A DNA stretch of 55,738 nucleotides from Gammaproteobacteria bacterium (GCA_028818795.1 JAPPND010000065.1:1-55738), one strand, 5' to 3'. Positions 17,551 to 26,793 are shown, counted from the first letter of the stretch. The notes: generated from the letters alone by a model not told the origin. Made by a program: numbers and translations.

Positions 17551-20169
17551 ATGAGCGATAAGAAACAGTTCACGCTACACCCACTCGCCGCCGCCGTCTC
17601 CGCCGCCTTGGTCCCGCCAACAACCGCCTTGGCGCAGCAAGCCGACGACGAGGAGGCCAAGGACGGCATCGAGGAAGTCATCGTCACCGCGCGCAAGCGG
17701 GACGAGAACATCCAAGACATCCCCGCTAGCGTGCAGGCGATCCGGGAGGACATGCTCGACCAACTCGGTGCGCTCAACACCGAGGACTACGCCCGGATGA
17801 TCCCGAGCATGACGTGGCTCAACTTCTCCACAGCGGGCAGCAACTACATCACCTTCCGCGGCATCACCACGGGAACGGACAACTTCATTGCCCAGGCCAG
17901 CGCATCGGTCTATCTCGACGAAGTCTCGGTCACCCAGACCGGCTCCCAGCCGAATGTCCGCATGATGGATATCAACCGCGTGGAGGCCCTGCAAGGTCCG
18001 CAGGGCACGCTCTATGGCGCGGCTGCCCAAGCCGGAACCCTGCGCATCTACACCAACCAGCCGGACCTCTCGGGTACCGAGTCGCACGTCGACACCAGCA
18101 TCCGCGCCGGCGGCGAGAGCGCAATGAGCCACAGCATCACCGGCGTCCTCAACATGCCGATCGTCGAGGACGTGTTCGCCATCCGCATCGCCGCGCAGAC
18201 GGCGAAGGACGGCGGCTACATCGACAACGTACTGGGCCATACCCCGGACGGTTGGTACGGCTATTCGGTGAGCAGTTCCGAACGCGCCGACTGGGGAAGA
18301 TTGGACAACTCCCACGTGGTCGAGGACGACTGGAACTCGGTCGAGTACCTCGCCACCCGAATCCAGGCCCGCTGGCAGGTCAACGACAACTGGGCCGTGA
18401 CCGCCAGCCACAACTACGCCAAGAACGAAGCACAGGGTGCCAACGACTACAACCCGTTCGTCGGCGACCTTGAAACCATCGCGTTCAACAAGAACTACCG
18501 TCAGGACGAATGGGACCTGTTCTCCCTGACCGTTGAAGCCGACCTCGGCTTCGCCCAATTCGTCTCGGCGACGAGTTTCTTCGACCGGCAGTACGACTAC
18601 TCCTTGGACGGCACGGTCTACTTCAAGTACTACCACGCTTGGGGTTGCGAGGCCCGATCGGACGCGGCGTACTACTACTGGCTGTGGGTCAACCCCAACA
18701 CGGGTCTCGCGGTGTACTACCCCCAGTACTGCATCATGCCGACGGCGGTGGGTGGCAATCCCTATCAGCAGGGCGACTACCTCGGGGTTCTCGAAGGGCC
18801 GTCCTGGAACGACAAGTTCGCCCAGGAACTGCGTATCTCCAGCCAAGGCGAGACGCTCGATTGGCTGCTCGGTTTCTACTACGAGGAAAGCAGCGACAAC
18901 TGGGACTCGGTGTGGATGAAATCCTCTTCCCACGACTACCAGGATTCGCTCTCCCTCCAGTACATGGAAGACCGCTACGGCCAGTCGTTCCCCAACGCCG
19001 AATACGCCTTCCTGTCCACCGACCGGACCAACTGGCAACAGACGGCAGTGTTCGGCGAGGTGATCTGGCACTTGAGCGACGAACTGCATCTGACCGTCGG
19101 CGGTCGCTACTTCTCGACGGAGAACGACAAGCAGTACCTCAAGTACCACGCGGGGCACACCGGGTCGGGTGGGCGCCAAGTTGGGGGCGCTCTGCAGCCG
19201 ATTTCCCAACCGGGCACGGGCGGCTTCGCCGTCGCCCACTCAGAGATCAGCGAATTCGTGCCGAAGTTCACGCTGAGCTACGCCTTTGACGACGACAAGA
19301 TGATCTACGCGACCTATACCGAGGGGTTCCGGACGGGTGGCACGAACCGCAACAACGGCCGGGCCGACTGGTCGCGCACTTTCTTCCCGCAGACCTTCGA
19401 GCCCGATGTCGTCGCCAACAACGAAGTGGGTGTCCGCACCCAGTTCGCGGACGGCACGTTGCAGTTGAACGCCAGCTACTTCTACATGGATTGGCAGGAC
19501 TTCCAAATCGAGGTGGTCGATCCCAGCGGCCAATCCTGCACCGCGGAGGTGACTGTCATCTGCGGCAATCCGTGGCTGAAGGTCGTCGGCAACGTGGGCG
19601 ATGCCCATACGTCGGGGTACCTCGTAGAAGCCGAATGGGTTCCCGCTGACGGCTGGGACCTCGGCGCAAACGCCCAGTGGCTGGAGGCGCAGTCCGACGA
19701 GGAGATCATCCTGAACGCCCGGCTGAACTCGGCCGGCGAGCCGAGGGAGGTCGTCACCAAGGGTCTCGAACTACCGAACACGCCGGACCTGCAGGTCTCG
19801 GCTTGGGGCAGCTACACGTGGTCGACATCGCTCGTGCCGGGTGGGCAGTTCACGCTCTCCGGGAGCTATTCGTACCGCGGCGAATCCCGAAACCGGTTCA
19901 TCCCGCAGCCCGAGTCCTCCGCGAACCCCTCGTTCACCAACGAGGCGTATCACTGGCTGGGCGCACGGCTTGCGCTCTGGGCCGGCGAAGCCGATTGGCA
20001 GGTGGATGTTTTCGTCAACAACCTGACCGACGAACGGGCCGACTACTGGCACGGCACCGGCAACTTCGAGTGGCAGTTCTCCCACTCGACGGACTACGAA
20101 CACTACCACCGGGTCTGGACCAACCGCCCGCGGGAGTTCGGCATTCGCTTCGCGAAGTGGTGGAGATAG
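17551..20169 (+). CDS. TonB-dependent outer-membrane receptor
   Basis: An 872-residue receptor. A signal peptide ends near TTALAQQ. The TonB-box-like segment IEEVIVTARKRDENIQD and the plug motifs (RVEALQGPQGTLYGAAAQAG) follow, then a long beta-barrel with alternating aromatic strands and GFRTGGTNRNNGRADW near the usual C-terminal barrel signature. It belongs to the large FecA/FhuE-like group that moves siderophores, glycans or other solutes. The ligand cannot be read. The barrel ends FGIRFAKWWR rather than with the usual terminal Phe. An AGAGGGG ribosome site precedes ATG 17551. The gene is followed by a strong terminator and then by two Tat-exported proteins of an unknown family. Confidence 0.93.
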   Translation: MSDKKQFTLHPLAAAVSAALVPPTTALAQQADDEEAKDGIEEVIVTARKRDENIQDIPASVQAIREDMLDQLGALNTEDYARMIPSMTWLNFSTAGSNYITFRGITTGTDNFIAQASASVYLDEVSVTQTGSQPNVRMMDINRVEALQGPQGTLYGAAAQAGTLRIYTNQPDLSGTESHVDTSIRAGGESAMSHSITGVLNMPIVEDVFAIRIAAQTAKDGGYIDNVLGHTPDGWYGYSVSSSERADWGRLDNSHVVEDDWNSVEYLATRIQARWQVNDNWAVTASHNYAKNEAQGANDYNPFVGDLETIAFNKNYRQDEWDLFSLTVEADLGFAQFVSATSFFDRQYDYSLDGTVYFKYYHAWGCEARSDAAYYYWLWVNPNTGLAVYYPQYCIMPTAVGGNPYQQGDYLGVLEGPSWNDKFAQELRISSQGETLDWLLGFYYEESSDNWDSVWMKSSSHDYQDSLSLQYMEDRYGQSFPNAEYAFLSTDRTNWQQTAVFGEVIWHLSDELHLTVGGRYFSTENDKQYLKYHAGHTGSGGRQVGGALQPISQPGTGGFAVAHSEISEFVPKFTLSYAFDDDKMIYATYTEGFRTGGTNRNNGRADWSRTFFPQTFEPDVVANNEVGVRTQFADGTLQLNASYFYMDWQDFQIEVVDPSGQSCTAEVTVICGNPWLKVVGNVGDAHTSGYLVEAEWVPADGWDLGANAQWLEAQSDEEIILNARLNSAGEPREVVTKGLELPNTPDLQVSAWGSYTWSTSLVPGGQFTLSGSYSYRGESRNRFIPQPESSANPSFTNEAYHWLGARLALWAGEADWQVDVFVNNLTDERADYWHGTGNFEWQFSHSTDYEHYHRVWTNRPREFGIRFAKWWR

Positions 20170-20205
20170 TCAACGAGGGGAGGGTGTGCGGTAAGTCGCG
20201 TGACG

Positions 20206-20230
20206 GAAAACCCCGCTCCGGCGGGGTTTT
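20206..20230 (+). terminator. Rho-independent terminator after the TonB receptor
   Basis: AAAACCCCGC and GCGGGGTTTT form a perfect 10-bp stem around TCCG, ending in four T residues. It lies 37 bases after the receptor stop and is the clearest intrinsic terminator in the window. Confidence 0.85.
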
Positions 20231-20273
20231 CTATTCGCTGGGGCGATGCACGCGCCCACCGCAGGCAGGCGAC

Positions 20274-21254
20274 ATGAGCCCGTCTCCTTGGCCCCGAAAG
20301 AGCGGTCCAACTCGTCGAGGGATACTCGGCGGATTCGTCGCCGCGGGTGCCGTCGGAATCCCGTTCCTCACAAGGACCGCTGCCGCGCAAGCCGGCGGTT
20401 CAGGCGACATCAGAATGCAGGCACGGATGTTCTTCGAGCCGCACATCCCGAGCGCGTTGCGGAGGGCCCTGCAATACGCCGGCGAACACGGGTTCGTGGC
20501 ATCCATGCCCCAGTTGCTGCACGCCCGGACCAACGCCAGCTACGACAACGTCATCTGGAACACCTGGTTCACCGCGAACTCCGAGGAGAACGTCGTGACC
20601 ACGCCGCGGGGAAAGCACGTAGTCGTCGCGGTTCACGGCGGTGGAATACTGGCGTCGCCGGCGCGGATGGAGCGCAGCCTGCACTCGGATCTCAGCCGCG
20701 ACAACCCGGAGGGTCTGACGGGTCAGACCGCCATCAAGATCTCCCAACAGGAGGCCCGAGATGTCCTCCAGGGAAAACTCCCAGACGGTTCCGAAATCCC
20801 CGTGTACCCGTTCGCCGAATTCAAGCGCGGCGTCGCAAACCTGCCGAGGCGCTACGGCGTAGTTCTCGACTTCGAATTGGCCCGGCAGGCCAAGCGCGGC
20901 TACGAGCGTTTCGAGGTCCTGAAGGACGAACCAAACATGATCGTCCGGGCCGGCGGTGTCGAACCGTTGGCGGCGTACCTAGATAAATTCCAGGCCCGCA
21001 ACAACACCGATTTGATGGGCAACTGGCACCCCTACAACCGAATCGATCCCGATCAACCCCAGGTGCGCATCCCGTTCCTCGCGGGCAACCGGGGCGGCAC
21101 GGGCAGCGAGGGCAAGGACCAGGGGCTGGGCTGGGGATACGACGCGGAGTACGGCATGGGCGGCGATGCAAGCACCGTCGGGATGGCCCGATACGTTGCC
21201 GTCGCGCCGATGGACATCGCGACCAGCCTGCGAGACCTGGATTTCGAGCTTTGA
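20274..21254 (+). CDS. Unrecognised paralogue family, member A (Tat-exported)
   Basis: A 326-residue protein. Residues ~1-40 form a twin-arginine signal (TRRGILGGFVAAGAVGIPFL then AAAQA), so it should be exported folded to the periplasm. The mature part matches four other proteins in this window from end to end: HGFVASMPQLLHAR, VIWNTWFTANSEE, VVVAVHGGGILASPARMER, EIPVYPFAEFKRG, MIVRAGGVE, MGNWHPYNRIDPDQPQ and a C-terminal RYVAVAP ending in LRDLDFEL. I know no named family with these motifs and assign no function. The HGGG motif recalls hormone-sensitive-lipase-type oxyanion loops, but no GxSxG follows. It starts 44 bases after the terminator and is followed 23 bases later by member B. Confidence 0.85.
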   Translation: MSPSPWPRKSGPTRRGILGGFVAAGAVGIPFLTRTAAAQAGGSGDIRMQARMFFEPHIPSALRRALQYAGEHGFVASMPQLLHARTNASYDNVIWNTWFTANSEENVVTTPRGKHVVVAVHGGGILASPARMERSLHSDLSRDNPEGLTGQTAIKISQQEARDVLQGKLPDGSEIPVYPFAEFKRGVANLPRRYGVVLDFELARQAKRGYERFEVLKDEPNMIVRAGGVEPLAAYLDKFQARNNTDLMGNWHPYNRIDPDQPQVRIPFLAGNRGGTGSEGKDQGLGWGYDAEYGMGGDASTVGMARYVAVAPMDIATSLRDLDFEL

Positions 21255-21277
21255 TCGGGCCGCCGACGAGACGCCAG

Positions 21278-22240
21278 ATGGACGGGCTCCTCAACCGTCG
21301 TCACCTCCTGCAGGCGCTTGCGGCGGCCGGACTGGGTACGGGTCCCCTGCTCCTCTCCCGAACCCTGGCTGACGAAAACGCAGACCCCCTTACGCGCATG
21401 GTCGCAGCGATCTTCTTCGACTCCTACGCCACGGCGGCCTTCAAGGGGGCACTGCGCTATGCGGGTGACGACGGCTTCGTGGCGTCCTTGCCGCAGTTGC
21501 TGCACGCCCGGGTGAACGCCGGCTACGACAACGTCATCTGGAACACCTGGTTCACCGCCAATTCCGAAGAGAGCGTCGTCACCACGCCGCAAGGGCACCA
21601 CGTCGTGGTGGTGGTCCATGGCGGCGGCGTCTTCGGGACGCCCGAACGCCTCGAACGAAGCTACCGCGCGAACCTCGATCGTTCGAATACCGATGGCCTG
21701 ACGGGTCAATACGCCGCGAAGATCAGCTCTCGGGAGGCCCGGGACCTGCTCGATCACGGGAAATTGCCAGATGGCAGCACGATTCCGATGTATGCCTTCG
21801 ACGAGATCGGCGAAGGCAGTACCCCAGTGCCAATGCGGCACGGGATCGTCCTCGATTACCAACTCGCGAAGAAATCAACGAGCGGATACGAACAGTTCAG
21901 GAACCTAAGGCGTGATCCCTTGATGATCGCCCGTGCCGGCGGCCCTGAAGCGGCGGAGGTCTATCTCGACAAGGCGGCCGCACGCCATGACACCCGGCGG
22001 ATGGGCAGTTTCCATCCCTTCAACCGGATCGACCCCGATCAACCCCAGACCCGGCTTCTCAACCTAGGCGGCAACCAAGGGGGTCTCAACAGCGAGGGCA
22101 AGGACCAAGGCCTCGGCTTGGGCTACGACCTGGATTGGGGCATCAGCGGCAACAACGGTCTGGTCGACATGGCGCGGTACGTCGCGGTTGCGCCACGGAA
22201 TCCGTCGAAGAGCCTGCAATATCTCGACTTCGAGATCTGA
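21278..22240 (+). CDS. Unrecognised paralogue family, member B (Tat-exported)
   Basis: A 320-residue protein with a twin-arginine leader (NRRHLLQALAAAGLGTGPLL) and the same body as member A: DGFVASLPQLLHARVNAG, VIWNTWFTANSEE, VVVVVHGGGVFGTPERLER, MIARAGGPEA, MGSFHPFNRIDPDQPQ and RYVAVAPRN ending YLDFEI. Here the motif seen as MGNWHPYN in A and C is MGSFHPFN. The ATG at 21278 is chosen; a TTG at 21251 would overlap the stop of member A and add nine residues before the Tat motif. Tandem position with member A suggests a local duplication, yet the two differ widely in sequence, so the event is old. Function is unknown. Confidence 0.85.
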   Translation: MDGLLNRRHLLQALAAAGLGTGPLLLSRTLADENADPLTRMVAAIFFDSYATAAFKGALRYAGDDGFVASLPQLLHARVNAGYDNVIWNTWFTANSEESVVTTPQGHHVVVVVHGGGVFGTPERLERSYRANLDRSNTDGLTGQYAAKISSREARDLLDHGKLPDGSTIPMYAFDEIGEGSTPVPMRHGIVLDYQLAKKSTSGYEQFRNLRRDPLMIARAGGPEAAEVYLDKAAARHDTRRMGSFHPFNRIDPDQPQTRLLNLGGNQGGLNSEGKDQGLGLGYDLDWGISGNNGLVDMARYVAVAPRNPSKSLQYLDFEI

Positions 22241-22329
22241 GATCGTAGCGCCCCAAAGCCAGGTGCGGCGCTTCGCATTCGCTGTGCGCCGCCTCCGCCT
22301 CCGGCCCAGCCACGCCCACCTGCCCATGC

Positions 22330-22368
22330 AACAAACGCCACGGTCGCAGGCTCCGTTTGGCGTTTGTT
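22330..22368. repeat. Inverted repeat, 11-bp perfect arms
   Basis: AACAAACGCCA at 22330-22340 pairs with TGGCGTTTGTT at 22358-22368 around a 17-base loop, 90 bases after member B. No T-tract follows, so it is not a classical terminator. It may protect an mRNA end or be a remnant of a mobile element end. Confidence 0.5.
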
Positions 22369-22471
22369 CCATGCAAGGGGACGGGCCCAGTCTGCGCCGC
22401 AGCAACGGCAATAATAGTGCCGCTGCAAGGCGCGGACGCGCGGGGCGGTGGGGATTGGGGCCAGACGAGGG

Positions 22472-22489
22472 CGCGCCCTTGCGGGCGCG
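22472..22489. repeat. GC-rich hairpin, related to 37619-37657
   Basis: CGCGCCC and GGGCGCG form a perfect 7-bp stem around TTGC. The inner stem is the same as that of the longer hairpin at 37631-37648. It lies in non-coding sequence before the truncated cytochrome gene. Confidence 0.45.
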
Positions 22490-22542
22490 TTCGAGCGGTC
22501 TGGCGGCGTTGTCCCGTCCCGATGACCGGCTACAACTCTGGC

Positions 22543-22563
22543 GGGCGACCGCAAGGGTCGCCC
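22543..22563. repeat. REP-like hairpin, copy 4
   Basis: GGGCGACC, loop GCAAG, GGTCGCCC: an 8-bp perfect stem identical to the copy at 37692. Family-like coding sequence of the downstream cytochrome begins immediately after it, so the repeat marks the break point. Confidence 0.65.
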
Positions 22564-22565
22564 TA

Positions 22566-23846
22566 GAGGTCCCCAAGGCCGTTCAGCAACGTCCGCTGGC
22601 CTTCGAGAGCCTGCTCGGGCTCGATGTATCACTCACCAGCGCAGACGATCCCGACAAGCCACCGCAGGTCGTGCAGCTCGAGAAGGAAATCGACGATTTC
22701 GCGACGTTCATGCTGGCGGTGCAGTTGCCGCCCAACCCGGTCAAACCTCTCGACAACGTCCACGGTTCGTCGGCACGACTCGGCAAGGCCTTCTTCAGCG
22801 GTGCCCGTCGCGCCGATGGCATGGGACCGGCCTACGACATACCGAACAACCGAAACGGCACGGCACCCGATGGCCGCAATTGCGAGGGTTGCCATACCCT
22901 CGATCCGGCGCGAGGTCTATTCGGCACCGGGGGCGACGCTTCGCACGGGGGCGAAGTCCTGATCCTCAAGGTGCCGCACCTACGCAACCTCTACCAGAAG
23001 GTCGGGATGTTCGGTTTGCCCAACCGGGAGTACTTTCTGCCGTCCCCGACCGATGCCCATCAGGGAGACCAGATCCGGGGCTTCGGGTTCCTGCACGACG
23101 GTGCCACCGACCAACTGTTCCACTTTCTACAGGGCGCGGTCTTCGACGACGGGAGCACGACATGCGCCGATCTCGGCCTTCCTCGGGGCGGCCGTTTCGG
23201 GAGCGTGTTCGGCTGTGACTTCAACGACGGAATGAATATCGGCATTCCGGATAACCGGACTCGACAAGGTCTAGTGGACTATCTGATGGAGTTCGACACG
23301 GACCTGGCGCCGGTCGTCGGGCAGCAGGTCACTTTGCACTCAACCAACGCGGCAGCGGCCAACCCGCGCATCGACCTACTGCTGCGGCGGGCCGCCACCC
23401 CATTCGAATCGTTCGTCTTGGGGCCCGGTGCGACCGAATGCGATGTCGTGGTCAAGGGCCTGGTGAGCGGCAAAGCGCGGGGCTGGGTCCGACTTCCGGA
23501 CGGCAGCTTCAAGGACGACCTCGGCGACATCTACACGGATGCCGCAGTCAGGAACCAGGCCACGCGGGAGGGACCCCTGACGTATACCTGTACGCCGCCC
23601 GGTTCCGGCGTGCGCATCGGCATCGACCGGGACCGTGACACGGTGCTCGACGGCTTGGACAATTGCCCCGCCGTCTGGAACGTCGACCAGGCCGACAGCA
23701 CCGGCGATGGCGTCGGGGATGCCTGTTCCCCCTCGTTGGAATCGGGACCAGCCCGGCGTAGCCGATCCAACCCGGCATCCCGCGCGTTGGACCCGAGCCG
23801 GAGCCATGGCTTCGTGGATCGGCACGAGGGGCACAGTCATGGATAG
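22566..23846 (+). pseudogene. 5'-truncated cytochrome c peroxidase-like protein with thrombospondin type 3 repeat
   Basis: The frame is open from 22188, but protein-like sequence begins only about 22570, right after a REP-like hairpin. What remains has one heme site (CEGCH), the following KVPHLRNLYQKVGMFG segment that corresponds to the FKVPTLRN region of di-heme peroxidase-like proteins, and FLHDGATDQLFHFL. Near the C-terminus DRDRDTVLDGLDNCP and STGDGVGDAC form a thrombospondin type 3 calcium-binding repeat. The N-terminal half, including a signal peptide and a first heme domain, is missing, and no good start codon or ribosome site is present. An exported cytochrome without a leader could not mature, so this is most likely a gene remnant. 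The final bases overlap the Rieske gene start by eight. Confidence 0.65.
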
Positions 23847-24933
23847 CATTCGACTGGCCATGGATCCCAACCGTGCGCTCCCGGCCTCGGCCTACCGGGA
23901 CCAGGCGTGGCTCCGGGCCGAGAAAGAGACGATCTGGCACGGAGACTGGGTCTTCGTGGCCACGGAGGACGCCCTCCCGGTGCCGGGCGACCAGCTTCCC
24001 GTCGTGGTCGGCGACCAGCCCGTGCTGCTGCTGCGCAACCAGGCGGGCGAACTAACCGCTCTGTCGAATCTGTGTGCGCACCGAGGCACGCTGCTGGTGG
24101 AGAGCCCGACCAACAGCAAGCGCATACAGTGCCCCTACCACGCTTGGACCTACGACGATACCGGTCGTCTGCTCGCCGTGCCGTTCGCGCCGACTGACAC
24201 CATCGACAAGGCATCGCATTGTCTGCCCGCGTATCGCGTCGCGTCCTGGCACGGCCTCGTCTTTGCAAGCCTCAATCCCGACGTCGAGCCGCTCGCCGAC
24301 CGCTTTGCGGCGATCGAGCCGCTCCTTGTCCGACGGGGCATCAACGAACTGCGCCACCAGGCCGTCCTCCAGACAACGGACGTTTGGGCGTGCAACTGGA
24401 AGGTCGCCATTCTGAACGCCATGGAGAGCTACCACCTCTTCAAGGTCCACGCCACGACCCTCGAACCGGTCTCGCCGACCAAGGGTGCCTACTACATCAC
24501 GGGCTCGGCAAGGGCCACCGCCACGGGCGGATCAACCAAAGGGCATGACGACTACCTTCTCGTCAGCCTGCCGCCTGGGTTCGTCGGGGTGCTCACCCGG
24601 GGCAGCTTCGTGTGGCTAGCCGTGCATCCCATCGACACGGACCGGTGCACGGTGCGAACGGGCGGCGCGTTTGCTTCGCATCGCCGCGGCGGCGGTCTCG
24701 ATCGCCTTCGGGATTGGATCGGCAGGACCATGGGTGAGGTCGCCTACGCCGTCCCCGACTTCCTCCCCGAGGACAAGGCGATCTGCGAACGCGTCCAGCG
24801 CGGCATCGGCGGCGACTTCGCCCCTGGACAGCTCGTCCCGATGGAGCGGGTTGTCGCCGATTTCGGCCACTACCTAAACTGGCGCCTAAACGAGGTCGAG
24901 CCGCCCGCCGTCCACACGGAGCCGATGCCTTGA
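23839..24933 (+). CDS. Rieske-type ring-hydroxylating/demethylating oxygenase alpha subunit
   Basis: A 364-residue oxygenase component. The Rieske 2Fe-2S motif is CAHRGTLLV...CPYHAW (residues ~76-97). The mononuclear-iron motif is NAMESYHLFKVH, supplying both His ligands, with a likely Asp in the C-terminal helix. Enzymes of this build hydroxylate aromatic rings or oxidatively remove N-methyl groups, as in glycine betaine, stachydrine or carnitine monooxygenases. It needs a reductase partner, and none is seen next to it. Given the demethylating flavoproteins in the window, an N-demethylase is a reasonable guess, but the sequence alone does not decide. The ATG at 23839 follows a GAGGGG ribosome site. 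Confidence 0.88.
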   Translation: MDSIRLAMDPNRALPASAYRDQAWLRAEKETIWHGDWVFVATEDALPVPGDQLPVVVGDQPVLLLRNQAGELTALSNLCAHRGTLLVESPTNSKRIQCPYHAWTYDDTGRLLAVPFAPTDTIDKASHCLPAYRVASWHGLVFASLNPDVEPLADRFAAIEPLLVRRGINELRHQAVLQTTDVWACNWKVAILNAMESYHLFKVHATTLEPVSPTKGAYYITGSARATATGGSTKGHDDYLLVSLPPGFVGVLTRGSFVWLAVHPIDTDRCTVRTGGAFASHRRGGGLDRLRDWIGRTMGEVAYAVPDFLPEDKAICERVQRGIGGDFAPGQLVPMERVVADFGHYLNWRLNEVEPPAVHTEPMP

Positions 24934-24953
24934 ACGTGATCAGGAACGGTGCG

Positions 24954-25397
24954 TCACATTTCCCCCGGACGCAGCGGGTGCTGCCATCGAAGCCCTGCGA
25001 ACCGGTTGAAGTCGGAGTCCGTCGAGACCATCGTGCAACCGTGTTCCACCGCAACCGCCGCATGCTGCGCGTCGGCAACGAGCTTTCCCGTCGCCTTCGC
25101 CTCACGGCACAGCGTCTCGAAGATAGACAAGTGATCGGGACCCGGGCCGACGATGCGGGCCGTCGGCCGTTCCACCAGCGACGACACGAAGTCGAAAGCC
25201 GTCGGGAGGGCTGCGGGCGGATCGAAGATCCGTGAATTCGTGGCGACCCGGACGAACCCGGACAGCACGAGTACAGACAGCGCAAACGGCTCCGGCCCGG
25301 TCGCCAATTGCGTCAGCCAGCGTGCGTATTCACGATGTTCAGCGACGACGTCCTCGAAGTGGGCGTAGATCAGTACATTGACGTCGGGGAGCAGCAT
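24954..25397 (-). CDS. VapC-like PIN-domain toxin
   Basis: A 147-residue PIN-domain ribonuclease. It begins MLLPDVNVLIYAHFED, where the Asp is the first metal ligand; the later acidic residues lie in LVADAQHAAVAVEHG and STDSDF, the usual C-terminal PIN signature. Such toxins cleave tRNA or rRNA when not bound by the antitoxin. It begins eight bases after the stop of the small upstream antitoxin gene, the usual vapBC order. It is convergent with the Rieske gene. The assignment is confident at family level. Confidence 0.88.
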   Translation of the reverse strand: MLLPDVNVLIYAHFEDVVAEHREYARWLTQLATGPEPFALSVLVLSGFVRVATNSRIFDPPAALPTAFDFVSSLVERPTARIVGPGPDHLSIFETLCREAKATGKLVADAQHAAVAVEHGCTMVSTDSDFNRFAGLRWQHPLRPGEM

Positions 25398-25405
25398 CGC
25401 AGCCG

Positions 25406-25660
25406 CTACCTTCTCAGGCCGAACCGCGTCTCGTCATCTTCGGAATCCACGGACCTTGGCCGGTCGAGGTCGACACCCGGGCGGACGCGAACGCCCGGCG
25501 TGGTGACCAAGGTGAATGCCGGAGGCTCCGATGGCACACGTTTCTTTAGCGCATCGTCAAGGACTTTGGATATGAACGCGCTCACACTCAGCTTCTGGGC
25601 CGCCGCCGCGCGACGCACCTGATTCGATAGATGCTCGCTTAGTGATATCGTCGTCCGCAT
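25406..25660 (-). CDS. VapB-like ribbon-helix-helix antitoxin
   Basis: An 84-residue protein. It starts MRTTISLSEHLSNQVRRAAA, a ribbon-helix-helix DNA-binding start typical of CopG/VapB antitoxins, followed by KLSVSAFISKVLDDALKK and a polar, probably flexible tail that would bind the toxin. The start at 25660 is preferred; another ATG at 25672 would add four residues. No clear ribosome site is visible. It should neutralise the PIN toxin and repress its own promoter. Confidence 0.82.
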   Translation of the reverse strand: MRTTISLSEHLSNQVRRAAAAQKLSVSAFISKVLDDALKKRVPSEPPAFTLVTTPGVRVRPGVDLDRPRSVDSEDDETRFGLRR

Positions 25661-25745
25661 GATGAAGAGCATAACTTGAGAGCATCAGTGCATCAACGAC
25701 GTTCCATGCTCCTTTGTCCAGCAGCGCCGCGCCAACGAAGTACAC

Positions 25746-26780
25746 TCAGAACTCCTTCGAGAAGTCGAGGTTCTCCTTCACCAGCTTCTCGTCGCTCCCC
25801 AAGGCGTAGTGCTTGGACATGTCGGGCGAATACCGGCTTGCTGGCGGATTCTTGCCCAGCGCCTCGGCCATCGCTCGGATGTGGTGGGGTCCGGCGCCGC
25901 AGCAGACGCCCTGGTAGTTCACGCCCAAGGCCCAGGCTTTCTTCGCGAATTCCGCGATCTCGTAGCGGTTGCAGGTGAGGTTGTCCAGGGCCGTGGGAAA
26001 CGCCAGATCGGGGATGCAGTCGCAACCGGGGTCCGTCAACGCTTGGAAATTCACCGCGTCGGGCGTTGTTCGGTACGGTACGGGCAGCGCCGCCAGCGGA
26101 CTCTCGACCACCGCCGCGATCTCCTCGAGAACAGGCAACATCGTCCAAGGGCCTCGGATGCAGTTCAATCCGACCACGTCCGCACCGGCATCCCGTAGCC
26201 TTTGGCACGCCTCGGGAACGCTGTAGTCATCCCGCAGGCCGTCCCGATGAACGGCTAGCGTGATGACCGCGATCGCGCCGGCCTCCCGAATGACCTCGAG
26301 GGCGAGCAGCGCTTCCTCGTAGAACGAGAACGTCTCGCCGATGACGAAGTCGACGTGCGCTTCCATCGCCCAACCCACCTGTTCCTCGAACATGGCGCGG
26401 GACTCGCGCTTGCTGGCTTCGTCGTCGGGCAGGAACACGTTGGTGTTGCAGATGTTTCCCGCCACGAGGGCGTCCCCCTCCGCGGCGACCTCCTTGGCGA
26501 GCCGCAAGGCGGTTCGGTTCATCTCTTCGAGTTCGTCCTCGCGTCCTACGATCTTCAGCTTGTCCCGATGCGCGTAGTAGGTGAGCGCCTCGATCACGTC
26601 CGACCCGGCATACATGAACTCCCGGTGCAACTCCGTCAAGGCGTGCGGATGGTCCAGCACCACCTCCGGCACGTAGGCCCCCGCTTGGACATAGCCGCGC
26701 CGTTCCATCTCGAAGACGTAGCCTTCGGCGCAGATCACCGGGCCCTGACCGAGCCGTTCGAGCAGATTCCCCGAGGTCAT
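25746..26780 (-). CDS. Homocysteine S-methyltransferase family protein (betaine-homocysteine methyltransferase-like)
   Basis: A 344-residue zinc-dependent methyltransferase barrel. The zinc ligands are visible as the Cys in VVGLNCIRGP and the pair in GVCCGAGPHH, matching the three-Cys set of BHMT and MetH. Other family segments are IEALTYYAHRDKL and VDFVIGETFSFYEEAL. It transfers a methyl group, from betaine, S-methylmethionine or another donor, to homocysteine to make methionine. It is the third gene of a minus-strand set: IclR regulator, fused permease, this enzyme, with 13 bases between permease and methyltransferase. That context suggests its methyl donor is the imported solute. Confidence 0.87.
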   Translation of the reverse strand: MTSGNLLERLGQGPVICAEGYVFEMERRGYVQAGAYVPEVVLDHPHALTELHREFMYAGSDVIEALTYYAHRDKLKIVGREDELEEMNRTALRLAKEVAAEGDALVAGNICNTNVFLPDDEASKRESRAMFEEQVGWAMEAHVDFVIGETFSFYEEALLALEVIREAGAIAVITLAVHRDGLRDDYSVPEACQRLRDAGADVVGLNCIRGPWTMLPVLEEIAAVVESPLAALPVPYRTTPDAVNFQALTDPGCDCIPDLAFPTALDNLTCNRYEIAEFAKKAWALGVNYQGVCCGAGPHHIRAMAEALGKNPPASRYSPDMSKHYALGSDEKLVKENLDFSKEF

Positions 26781-26793
26781 CGCTATCTCTCCT

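Noticed and set aside
17575-19239. Antisense frame of 554 codons across the TonB receptor
   Set aside because: Compositional shadow; the plus-strand receptor motifs are unambiguous.
20626-20670. HGGG motif in the unknown family read as an esterase oxyanion loop
   Set aside because: No GxSxG nucleophile or downstream Asp/His set follows in any of the five members.
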